This document shows, in pieces, positions 1 to 6,913 of a DNA stretch of 38,089 bases. The position numbers and the translations under genes were made by a program. The DNA comes from Bacteroidota bacterium. GTDB lineage: Bacteria > Bacteroidota > Bacteroidia > Chitinophagales > Chitinophagaceae. Within the stretch, counting starts at the first letter, position 1; every line of letters begins with the position of its first letter. Below the pieces are notes generated by a model, which made no database searches, had not been told where the DNA came from, and saw nothing but the letters and a program-made list of their open reading frames with translations. The stretch lies in the NCBI GenBank assembly GCA_028875875.1, contig JAGWUV010000035.1, positions 1-38,089 of the forward strand. Direction: 5' to 3'.

Positions 1-230
1 CCCTTTGGCTAAGCTTCTTTACGTTAACCCTAACAAAGGGCTGCCGCTTTACTGCCGTCCCCTCCGTGGGAGTTCGCAGCCGCCTCCGGGATGGCTTGCA
101 CGGTCGTCCACTCCCTTCACAATCCACCCTCCGGCGGCTATTCGGCTCGCTACGCTCCTGCCCTTCGTGCCTCCAGGTTTTCGGCACGCCAGGCTTCCTC
201 TGGCCGCAGGCGCTTTTACCGGGATATAAT
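1..230. other. GC-rich non-coding stretch
   Basis: This block is clearly richer in G and C than the AT-rich DNA that follows it from about 231. Open frames exist on both strands, but their translations are rich in P, R, G and S, overlap one another and match no family I recognise, so I treat them as chance frames. The abrupt composition change fits the edge of an inserted segment or a transfer-related non-coding region of a mobile element, but nothing in the sequence identifies it. Confidence 0.4.
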
Positions 231-276
231 ATTTTGAATTATATCTTCGCAAATAGTAGCCTGTAAAAACTATGTT

Positions 277-383
277 CAGTGATGATTTACTGTCCTTCAC
301 CACAGTAGTACAACAGCCACATCAGGGCATATCAGGAAAAAGGGCTGTATATCGTTTTCCTGTGGCTTTTTTTGTTTTTTTTT
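277..383 (+). repeat. Structured repeat, copy 1
   Basis: Positions 277-317 match 521-561 at 34 of 41 bases with no gaps. The most conserved core is CCTTCACCACAGTA followed, two bases later, by ACAACAGC. About 26 bases further on, both copies carry the identical 10-mer GCTGTATATC inside a hairpin loop (344-353 here). The hairpin stem in this copy is CAGGAAAA (333-340) with TTTTCCTG (355-362), unrelated in sequence to the stem of copy 2. The conserved ACAGCC at 313-318 can pair with GGCTGT at 343-348, which would make a pseudoknot or an alternative fold. Confidence 0.65.
333..383 (+). terminator. Rho-independent-type terminator hairpin
   Basis: A perfect 8-bp stem (333-340 with 355-362) closes a 14-base loop and is followed within a few bases by a run of T from 367 to 383 that is broken only by single bases. 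This is the usual form of an intrinsic terminator for plus-strand transcription. No convincing gene lies immediately upstream, so it may end a transcript that enters from outside the window, or it may be part of the regulatory repeat that contains it. Confidence 0.55.
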
Positions 384-520
384 CATAAAAAAAAGAACAT
401 AGAACAGTATGATATTAAAGATAAGTTAGGATTATTACTTATTGAAGTCATTTCCTGGCAACCCGTTATACCATTGATATACCTAAAATCAGCAGCGTGT
501 AGCAATCACACAACCAAGAA

Positions 521-615
521 CAGTAACGATCTGCTGCCCTTCACCACAGTACCACAACAGCTGAACAAAGCTGCCTGAACGAATGTGCTGTATATCATTC
601 GTTCTTGACTTTTTT
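521..615 (+). repeat. Structured repeat, copy 2
   Basis: This is the second copy of the element at 277-383, 244 bases downstream in the same orientation. The 41-base block 521-561 differs from copy 1 at seven sites, six of them transitions. The loop 10-mer GCTGTATATC lies at 587-596. The stem here is GAACGAATG (577-585) with CATTCGTTC (596-604). Stem sequence has changed while pairing, loop and upstream box are kept, which suggests that the folded form is selected. ACAGC (557-561) can again pair with GCTGT (587-591). Confidence 0.65.
577..615 (+). terminator. Terminator-like hairpin of repeat copy 2
   Basis: A perfect 9-bp stem (577-585 with 596-604) closes a 10-base loop and is followed by TTGACTTTTTT. 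It sits at the same place in its repeat as the hairpin at 333-362. A further T-rich run follows at 622-629. Confidence 0.5.
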
Positions 616-1376
616 GCTCTACTTTTTTTGTTAAGAAAAAAAGTAGAAGAGAATTTTTTATACTACATAGCCAGAGGAAAACCAAAATATACTTTTCAAA
701 ACAATCATCTAACTGTTAGCCTAAGGCGCCTGCAATAATAGCTTGCTTTGCTTTTGCCTGTGTTTTTTAATAAAGCAAAGGTAGCTCCGGCAGCTAACGC
801 ACTCACCTAAAGGATGAGTGCTACGGGGACAACCAAAAGACTACGGCATAAACACAAACCCATGCACTACTGATCCTGAACAGGTATCTTTTATCAACCT
901 GTAACTTATCCACCTGTCAACTTTTGCCCCTTCATTTATTTCCGATTTCCTTTTGGTGGCCCCGCTGCCTTCGTGTGATGATGCTCATTAAAAAACACAG
1001 TTATGCAAAAGCAATTACGCATCATTACACGCAGGCGCTTAGCCATTTGTCCCTTCAACCAATTTTGGTTGCCGGTACCAACCATCAGCCCATTAGCCCA
1101 CAGCAAACACCTAAGGCGCCTGCCCATGCATTTCCAGTATGCTGGTACTAAAGTGTATGCATTATGCAAAATAGGCTGGTACATCCACTGCTATCCTTCC
1201 GGTCGCCGCCTGCTCTCCGCACTACCCTTTTAGGGTAGTGTGATGAAAATTAGATTATATTTCATCTAAATATTTGTTTTCCTTCGGCAATGAAATATAT
1301 TTGATATAATTGATGCCATGCTTACTCCTTATATGCGTAAATGATTGCGTTGGTTGCTACTTAATGACTTTAAAAT
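616..1376. other. Gene-less stretch with a 14-bp direct repeat
   Basis: I see no supportable gene here. Short frames on both strands around 924-1233 overlap each other and resemble no family. The 14-mer CCTAAGGCGCCTGC occurs at 720-733 and again at 1110-1123, and is the only clear repeat. Near 1225 the sequence contains a small inverted repeat (CTACCCTTTTAGGGTAG). From about 1240 the base composition becomes AT-rich, as in the cassette region that follows. Confidence 0.45.
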
Positions 1377-1814
1377 ATGACTATTAAACATTTTAATTTA
1401 ATTGATGGCTCGTTAGAATTTCATGATGACAAACTCGTAATTTTTGACAAAGCAAGACGAAATAGAATTTCCCTTTGGCTTGCATCAATTTTATTTTTAT
1501 TTTATTCAACTGTGACAATGACTAAAGGTTACAGACGACATGACAATGAGGGTTTTTGGTTTGGGTTAATATTGACAATGCTTTGGATTTTAATTTCAAT
1601 TTTCAGGCGAAAAGAATTTCAGAAAGTAGAAAATGAAGTTTTATTATCAAACATTAATCATGTAGTGTTTTCGATTGACAAAAACGACGGAAATATAATT
1701 GCTAAGATTTTGACTAAAAATAATCTGCAAAGAAAAATCAAGATTATTAAAGAAGACAATCAGGATTTCGGTTTTAAAAATTTATTAATTGACCATAAAA
1801 TCAATGTTGACTAA
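1377..1814 (+). CDS. Hypothetical two-helix membrane protein
   Basis: This encodes 145 residues that I do not recognise. Two hydrophobic segments are visible at about residues 31-49 and 59-76, separated by a short polar loop with basic residues. A polar C-terminal half of about 65 residues rich in K, N, D and I follows and is probably cytoplasmic. The architecture resembles small Bacteroidota membrane proteins with a two-helix hairpin and a soluble tail. The gene is AT-rich, stands alone, and its stop is followed within seven bases by a long attC-like palindrome. That fits a single-gene cassette captured without its own regulatory DNA. No function is inferred. Confidence 0.6.
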   Translation: MTIKHFNLIDGSLEFHDDKLVIFDKARRNRISLWLASILFLFYSTVTMTKGYRRHDNEGFWFGLILTMLWILISIFRRKEFQKVENEVLLSNINHVVFSIDKNDGNIIAKILTKNNLQRKIKIIKEDNQDFGFKNLLIDHKINVD

Positions 1815-1820
1815 TTAGCA

Positions 1821-1959
1821 GCAACTAACACCGGCATTTGCGTTAATGCGGCTGGAAGACAATGCAAGCGCTGAACAATTTATCTTTGCTGAACCAACCA
1901 ATTAATTCAACAATATAATTTCAAATACCGCACCAACGCAAATGCGTGGACGTTGCAAG
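1821..1959 (+). repeat. attC-like imperfect palindrome after the 1377-1814 gene
   Basis: GCATTTGCGTTAATGCGG (1834-1851) is nearly the reverse complement of 1928-1945, with 16 of 18 positions pairing. Outside these arms, GCAAC at 1821-1825 pairs with GTTGC at 1952-1956. The outermost motifs contain the AAC and GTT triplets found at the ends of integron attC sites, here as CTAAC and CGTTGCAAG. The length of 139 bp lies within the upper range of attC sites. The match to the strict RYYYAAC / GTTRRRY consensus is imperfect, and no integron integrase is in view. Confidence 0.5.
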
Positions 1960-1968
1960 TTATTTTTG

Positions 1969-2255
1969 ATGAGCCCTTTTTGGAATAATCAGCAACAGAA
2001 AAAAAAGCAATTAAATTATCTTGAAAGACTTGAAATAAAGTCTACATCAAAATTTGATTTTAAATTTGGCTTTTACTGGATTTTATGAATCAGGTCTTTT
2101 TCCATTTGTTTCAGGATGGACTTTATCTCAACTCTAAAAAAGACACAAAAAAACGGATTGGACAATCACTAACAACAAGTAAAACAATTCATCAAAAACT
2201 ACCAAATGGAACAAATATTTTCAGTGTTTCACATAAAATCTTGCTACCAAATTAA
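1969..2255 (+). pseudogene. Remnant of a small cassette gene
   Basis: A start codon at 1969, ten bases after the attC-like site, opens a 39-codon frame that stops at 2086-2088. Other frames continue with coding-like AT-rich sequence: from about 2079 a shifted frame reads through hydrophobic residues and stops near 2136, and a further frame runs from there to about 2170. Position directly after the recombination-like site and the broken reading suggest a cassette gene with frameshifts. No protein family is recognisable, and the downstream limit is approximate. Confidence 0.3.
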
Positions 2256-2288
2256 ATATTTATTCAATACATTAAACGATCCTAAATT

Positions 2289-2510
2289 ATGCAACCAACT
2301 AACAATTGGATAAACAATCCAACAAAAAAACAACTATTAATTATTCTTATTACTGGAGCAATAGGTATTATTTCGCTGTTACTTGCTACAACAAATATTT
2401 TTACTGAAACACCTTTTCAAAGAAAATATTTCCCTTTGTACATATTACAAATCGGAACTGTTTTAACGGTTTATACGGTTTGCAGGAACTACTATAAAAA
2501 TAATAAATAA
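2289..2510 (+). CDS. Small hypothetical membrane protein
   Basis: This encodes 73 residues starting at ATG 2289. After a polar N-terminus of about 15 residues with N, T and K, there is a strong hydrophobic segment at about residues 16-36. A second segment at about 48-63 is followed by a basic tail (NYYKNNK). The protein is therefore probably a two-helix inner-membrane protein. It resembles the many uncharacterised small membrane proteins carried as single genes in Bacteroidota accessory DNA. No Shine-Dalgarno sequence is present. The real gene call rests on the coherent hydrophobic pattern and gene-like spacing, not on homology. Confidence 0.45.
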   Translation: MQPTNNWINNPTKKQLLIILITGAIGIISLLLATTNIFTETPFQRKYFPLYILQIGTVLTVYTVCRNYYKNNK

Positions 2511-2806
2511 AACCTTTGTTGATTAAGACACTACAACGAAATGAATGACACCAAAATAAAACTGCTTGTAATAAAAAGTTAGGAAATTTTGGAGCTTGAC
2601 AAATCTAGAATCAGCTTTTGTAATACTATTTTCCTTTCGTCATGGGCTCGACAGAACGCTGCTGAAAATTTGTAATCATAACCAACAACATCGCTATATC
2701 AAGCTTCAGTTCAGGCGTAACGAAACGCAGTTGCCCCAACATCGCCAAGCCTCGAACGTTAGCAGCTATTTTGAAGGACACCCTTTAACCTAAATAAAAA
2801 AATAAA
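2511..2806. other. Intergenic cassette boundary with attC-like right end
   Basis: No gene is supported here; the frame over 2596-2793 has no recognisable content. The motif GAACGTTAGCAG at 2754-2765 resembles GGACGTTGCAAG at 1948-1959, the right end of the first attC-like site, and lies about 40 bases before the next start codon. CAACATCGC occurs twice in the interval. I could not find a clean left arm, so this site is either more degenerate or incomplete. Confidence 0.35.
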
Positions 2807-3829
2807 ATGAGAAACCTTATTTGGACACTTTTAATTACAGTTTGCATCTGTTCATGCAATCAACCCCCTAAAACGGTTGACAATGCTTCAAAAGCAAAAG
2901 ACTCTACCTATGAAATAAAAACAGGGGGCTGTAAAATGATACAGGTGGACGGCAAGTACAACGTTTGGACAAAGAAAATTGGTGATGGAAAAATTAAAGT
3001 TTTGCTATTGCATGGTGGTCCAGGGTTTACCCACGACTATTTTGAATGCTTTGAAGATTTTTTACCAAAAGAAGGAATTGAATTTTATTATTACGACCAA
3101 TTGGGCGTTGGAAATTCTGATATCCCAACAGATACTTCCCTTTGGAACATCCCACGATATGTAGAAGAAGTTGAGCAAGTGCGAAAAGGTCTTGGATTAG
3201 AAAACTTTTATTTGTTGGGGCATTCATGGGGTAGTATGTTGGCAATGGAGTATCTGCAAAAATATCAAAGTCATGTAAAGGCTGCTGTACTTTCCAATAT
3301 GACAGCAGGGATAAAAAGCTATGTAGCGTACAGTAACAAACAAAAAAATGAACTTTTGACAAAACAGGAATTGGCAACATTTGACAGTTTAGATAAACAG
3401 AAACTTTATGATACTCCTGAATATCAGAACCTATTAATGAATAAACTTTACACTCAAAACATTTGCCGTATGCCAGTTGAAAAATGGCCAGAACCTTTAA
3501 TGAGAGCTTTCAAGAAAGCAAATCATTCAATCTATATGCAAATGCAAGGAGTGGACGAATTTCATGTTACAGGTAATTTTAAAGATTGGGAAATGTGGGA
3601 TAGGTTGCCTAACATCAAAGTTCCTACACTTGTAATTGGTGGCATGAAAGATGAAATGAACCCTGATGATATGAAGAAAGAAGGGCAACTAATTCCTAAC
3701 AGCAGAACTTACTTATGTCCAAATGGTGGACACCTAAGTATGTATGACGACCAACAGAATTACTTTACTAACCTCATTGCTTTTTTGAAAGACGTTGATG
3801 AGAATAAGTTTACAGCAGACAAGAAATAA
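2807..3829 (+). CDS. Lipoprotein proline iminopeptidase-like alpha/beta hydrolase
   Basis: This encodes a 340-residue alpha/beta hydrolase of the S33 prolyl aminopeptidase type, which removes N-terminal proline from peptides. HGGPG (residues 69-73) is the family oxyanion-hole motif. GHSWGS (138-143) carries the nucleophile Ser140. A late GGMKDEMNPD segment and CPNGGH supply the likely acid and histidine. The N-terminus has a short hydrophobic stretch ending in ICSC, with Cys17 as the lipidation site, so the enzyme is probably a lipoprotein of the periplasm or outer membrane rather than cytosolic. The gene stands alone between attC-like boundaries, consistent with a captured cassette. Family assignment is secure, and the exact substrate is not. 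Confidence 0.88.
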   Translation: MRNLIWTLLITVCICSCNQPPKTVDNASKAKDSTYEIKTGGCKMIQVDGKYNVWTKKIGDGKIKVLLLHGGPGFTHDYFECFEDFLPKEGIEFYYYDQLGVGNSDIPTDTSLWNIPRYVEEVEQVRKGLGLENFYLLGHSWGSMLAMEYLQKYQSHVKAAVLSNMTAGIKSYVAYSNKQKNELLTKQELATFDSLDKQKLYDTPEYQNLLMNKLYTQNICRMPVEKWPEPLMRAFKKANHSIYMQMQGVDEFHVTGNFKDWEMWDRLPNIKVPTLVIGGMKDEMNPDDMKKEGQLIPNSRTYLCPNGGHLSMYDDQQNYFTNLIAFLKDVDENKFTADKK

Positions 3830-3849
3830 AAATTTGTAAGAACGAAAAA

Positions 3850-3892
3850 CAACCGCTAACACAGGAAAGGGTTTGCTGCAATTTGGGGGAGC
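3850..3892 (+). repeat. Truncated attC-like half-site
   Basis: Shortly after the iminopeptidase stop, CTAACACAGG (3856-3865) matches CTAACACCGG (1825-1834) at nine of ten bases. It is followed by a TTTGC-containing arm, as in the left half of the site at 1821-1959. No matching right half follows. Instead the sequence passes into the recombinase fragment within about 30 bases, so the site seems to have been cut by the event that placed the recombinase remnant here. Confidence 0.4.
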
Positions 3893-4952
3893 TTACAACA
3901 GCCATTTCATATTCCCTTAGGCTATTACAATCTAAATAAAAACGTTACTACGGATAAACACAAATACATTATCAATAAAACGGGACTATTTATAAAAAAA
4001 GCATTTGAATGGAATGCTTCCGGGAAATACAGTAATCAGCAAATCGTTGATGAACTTAGCGCAAATGGAATTAAAATAACACTCCGAAACATGACATGGA
4101 TTTTATCTAATCCTTTTTACTGCGGATATATCACCTCATCTATGATCCCTGGTGAAATGATTAAAGGCCACCATCCCGCTATCATTGACGTAGAAACCTT
4201 TTTACTTGTAAATGAAATCAAACAACAAAATGCAATAACGGGTATTCCTAAGAATCTGGAGCATGAAGAACTACCATTAAAAGTCTTTATGAGGGATGCA
4301 GCTTCCAAAAGCCCCTTCACAGGTTATTTCAATAAACCCAAAAAACTCTATTACTATAAAACTAGGGATAAAGGCACAAAAGTTAACATATCAGCCAGGA
4401 AATTGCACCAGCAGTACCTGGAAGTATTAGGAAAATTTGAGTACAATAAAAAATACAAATTCAAACTTGAAGAACTTTTAAAAGAGAAACTACAAGCGCA
4501 AGTTATCACCAATCCTGCTGATGAGCAGCAGTCCAAAAAAAGAATTAGTGAGCTAAAAAACCAACTGGATCAGATTGAGGAACGGTTTGTTTTAGGCGAA
4601 ATCACCAAAGAACAATACAATAAGTTTTCACAGAAGTACAGCGAAAACATCAAAGAATTACAGCAGGAATTATCACAAAACAAAAATTTGAGTTCGAACC
4701 TTGAAAAAGCGATAGAAAAAGGATTGTCAATCGCTGAAAATATAAGCCAGCTGTGGGTTTCAGCAAAGTACTTCGAGAAACAAAAGTTACAATACCTCGT
4801 ATTCCCCGAGGGTATGCAGTATGACAAGAAAAACAATACAGTTCGAACCAGAAGAGTTAGCACCATTTTCTCTGAAATTGCAGCACAGACAAGGGTTCTG
4901 GAAGATGAAAAAAAAGACAATCTTGAAGAAGATTGCCTTTTTGGTAGTAAAG

Positions 4953-5026
4953 TCGGGTGGACTGGATTCGAACCAGCGACCCCTTGCACCCCATACAAGT
5001 GCGCTACCGGGCTGCGCCACCACCCG
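4953..5026 (-). tRNA. tRNA-Pro (anticodon GGG)
   Basis: This is a 74-base cloverleaf on the minus strand. The acceptor stem CGGGTGG (5026-5020) pairs perfectly with 4954-4960, with discriminator A at 4953. C1-G72 is typical of bacterial tRNA-Pro. The anticodon arm is CTTGT-ATGGGGT-GCAAG, giving anticodon GGG, which reads CCC and CCU. The T loop contains TTCGAAT. CCA is not encoded. The 3' end of the tRNA is the end touching the recombinase remnant, the usual side for element insertion at tRNA genes. Confidence 0.95.
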
Positions 5027-5040
5027 AACATCTCTAATTC

Positions 5041-5061
5041 CCCTAAGGGGCTGCAAATATA
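5041..5061 (-). promoter_or_regulatory. Promoter -7 element and leader hairpin of tRNA-Pro
   Basis: On the minus strand, TATATTTG (5061-5054) matches the Bacteroidota -7 consensus TAnnTTTG and lies about 28 bases before the tRNA 5' end. The short palindrome CCCCTTAGGGG (5051-5041 on the minus strand) would fall at the very start of the precursor. No clear -33 TTTG was found at the expected distance. Confidence 0.5.
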
Positions 5062-5112
5062 GGAGCAAAAACAAATTTTCAGGCTATATTGCACAAAATT
5101 TTACATCCTCAC

Positions 5113-6387
5113 ATGAAGATTCTTCTTAGGAAGGTTTTAATTGCAGATAACACTTCTTCTTTTAACGGTTTGCAAAAGGATATTTTTCTTGTTAATGGTA
5201 CTATTGCTTCCATTGAAGACAGCCTCTCCACCGAAGCGGATATTATCATCGAAGAAAACGGGATGGTCGTTTCTCCGGGATGGATCGACCCTTTTGCACA
5301 ACTTTCCGACCCGGGGTTCGAATACAGGGAAACCATTGCCTCCGGCGCAGCAGCAGCAGCAGCAGGTGGTTATACACAGGTATTCGCAGTACCCAACACA
5401 TCCCCAATGGTCCAAAGCAAGACTCAAGTGGAATACATTTTGTCTGCTTCCCGCCATTTACCTACAACAGTTTTGCCGCTGGGTGCCGTTACTAAAAATA
5501 TTGAGGGAAAAGATCTTGCTGAAATGTACGATATGCACAACAGTGGCGCTATCGCATTCTCTGATGGTTTACAACCGGTACAAACATCCGGGCTTTTACT
5601 TAAAGCTTTACAATATGTGAAAGCATTCGATGGTGTGGTGATTCAGCTACCTATTGATAAAAGCATTGGCACACACGGGCTGATTAACGAGGGTATCGTT
5701 TCTACAAGATTGGGCCTTCCGGGTATCCCTTCTATTGCAGAAGAGATCATCATTAAAAGAGATATCGATCTTTTGAGATACACAGAAAGTAAACTGCATA
5801 TCACCGGCGTTTCTACCGCAAAAGGCATTGAGCTGATTCAAAAAGCAAAGCAGGAAGGTTTGCAGATCAGCAGCAGCGTTACCCCTTACCATTTATATTT
5901 TTGCGATGAAAATATCCAGCAATACGATACGAATTTAAAAGTTCCTACACCCTTACGAACTAAAGAAGACAGGCAAGCTTTACAGAATGCCGTATTGAAT
6001 GGTGTGGTAGATTGTATTGCATCGCATCATATTCCGCATGATATCGACAGCAAGATTTGCGAATTCGAATACGCTAAACCGGGCATGCTTGGTTTACAAA
6101 CTGCTTTTGCAGTTGTTCACCATGTATTGCCACAACTGTCACCGGCACAAATAGCTCAACTCTTCAGCGTTTCCACCAGGAATATCTTTAATCTGCCATA
6201 CACCATCAAGGAAGGAGCCGCTGCCGAACTAACTTTATTCAACCTTCAAAAAGAAACTACGCTTAACAAACAGAATAATAAAAGCAAATCAGTAAATAGC
6301 CCGTTTTTCAACATTTCGTTAAAAGGAGCAGTAAGGGGCATCTTTAGTAAAGGACAATTAACTTTGAATGAATGGAACGGAAATTAA
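5113..6387 (+). CDS. Dihydroorotase homologue, probably non-catalytic
   Basis: This encodes 424 residues of the amidohydrolase-fold dihydroorotase family. The N-terminal strand domain leads into GWIDPFAQLSDPGFEYRETI, which aligns with the active-site segment D-x-H-x-H-L-R-E-P-G. Here both metal-binding histidines are replaced (Phe61, Gln63), as is the substrate-binding Arg (Ser65). Near the C-terminus the catalytic Asp of the DHAPH motif is replaced by His305 in ASHHIPHD. The fold is otherwise intact and GMLGLQT is kept. Such inactive PyrC-like proteins are known as structural partners of aspartate transcarbamoylase in some bacteria, so a scaffold role in pyrimidine synthesis is plausible. 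I chose ATG 5113 over 5089 because it gives the normal MKILLRKV start. The 3' end overlaps the next gene by 16 bases. Confidence 0.85.
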   Translation: MKILLRKVLIADNTSSFNGLQKDIFLVNGTIASIEDSLSTEADIIIEENGMVVSPGWIDPFAQLSDPGFEYRETIASGAAAAAAGGYTQVFAVPNTSPMVQSKTQVEYILSASRHLPTTVLPLGAVTKNIEGKDLAEMYDMHNSGAIAFSDGLQPVQTSGLLLKALQYVKAFDGVVIQLPIDKSIGTHGLINEGIVSTRLGLPGIPSIAEEIIIKRDIDLLRYTESKLHITGVSTAKGIELIQKAKQEGLQISSSVTPYHLYFCDENIQQYDTNLKVPTPLRTKEDRQALQNAVLNGVVDCIASHHIPHDIDSKICEFEYAKPGMLGLQTAFAVVHHVLPQLSPAQIAQLFSVSTRNIFNLPYTIKEGAAAELTLFNLQKETTLNKQNNKSKSVNSPFFNISLKGAVRGIFSKGQLTLNEWNGN

Positions 6388-6911
6388 ATGTTAGAACGGG
6401 AATACGGTTCGGATTGATCTTAGGTGCTATTTATTGCGTATTACTGTTTTGGAGATGGAGCGCTGCGGGTAATGTGGTTATACTTCCTTTTATCACAATC
6501 CTCAGCTATTTTGGTATCTTAGGATTAATGTTTTATGAAGCAGCATACCGTAAAAAAATAAATGGCGGTTTTATCAGTGTGAAAGACCTCTTTCAAACAT
6601 TATTTATCAGTGTATTGCTGTTTGAATTGTTCTTTTCAGCTTACAATTACATTCATTTTCATTTTATTGATACACATGTGGTAGATAAAATGAAAGAAGG
6701 CATGAAAGAGGCCCTGTTGAAAATGGGTCCCCAAATTTCAGATCAGGTGAAGAAAGAAAAAATAGATGGGTTAGATCAGTTTAAAGACACCATGACCATC
6801 GGGCAGATTATTAAAAACTATTTTGTGTGGGTTTCAGCCAGTGGCGTGTTTGCATTGATCATTTCCGTACTGATGAGAAAAAATCCTCCTGCTGCAAAAA
6901 CAACTAATTAA
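6372..6911 (+). CDS. DUF4199 family membrane protein
   Basis: This encodes 179 residues with the features of DUF4199, a membrane family widespread in Bacteroidota. Hydrophobic segments lie at about residues 11-30, 35-54, 70-92 and 147-168. The soluble loop between the last two contains MKEGMKEALLKMGPQ, followed by charged residues. The function of the family is not known. The start overlaps the dihydroorotase-like gene by 16 bases and the next start is two bases after the stop, so the three genes are very likely one operon. In other Bacteroidota, DUF4199 genes are commonly found next to a GT2 glycosyltransferase, as here. Confidence 0.8.
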   Translation: MERKLNVRTGIRFGLILGAIYCVLLFWRWSAAGNVVILPFITILSYFGILGLMFYEAAYRKKINGGFISVKDLFQTLFISVLLFELFFSAYNYIHFHFIDTHVVDKMKEGMKEALLKMGPQISDQVKKEKIDGLDQFKDTMTIGQIIKNYFVWVSASGVFALIISVLMRKNPPAAKTTN

Positions 6912-6913
6912 CC

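Larger units (their letters stand above)
3914..5062 (+). pseudogene. 5'-truncated large serine recombinase
   Basis: From about 3914 the frame reads like the middle and C-terminal parts of a Bacteroidota serine recombinase. It begins with PLGYYNLNK and continues through the Recombinase domain (WILSNPFYCGYI, then GHHPAIID). A zinc-ribbon-like segment follows (SPFTGYFNKPKKLYYYK), then a coiled coil (about 4530-4700) and the conserved FPEGMQYDKKN end. The frame is open from 3860, but the N-terminal resolvase domain with the catalytic serine is absent, so it cannot cut DNA by itself. The cysteines expected in the zinc ribbon are also missing. The first ATG in frame is at 4091. The frame runs through the 3' part of tRNA-Pro and stops at 5062; residues after about 4950 are simply tRNA read in the wrong strand. 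Confidence 0.85.

Noticed and set aside
5-303. Small frames in the GC-rich left edge
   Set aside because: Composition-driven; the translations overlap each other and show no domain.
372-578. Small frame between the two structured repeats
   Set aside because: It starts in the T run of one terminator-like hairpin and ends in the next repeat, so it is unlikely to be coding.
924-1233. Overlapping small open frames on both strands
   Set aside because: Three frames cover the same DNA with low-complexity, unrelated translations, no promoter or family match.
5028-5100. A -33 element for the tRNA-Pro promoter
   Set aside because: TTTG-like words exist upstream but at spacings of about 10 or 32 bases, outside the usual range.
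4570-5129. Open frames overlapping tRNA-Pro on both strands
   Set aside because: They consist of the tRNA and the antisense of the recombinase; peptides such as VAQPGSALVWGARG are the usual artefact of translated tRNA genes.
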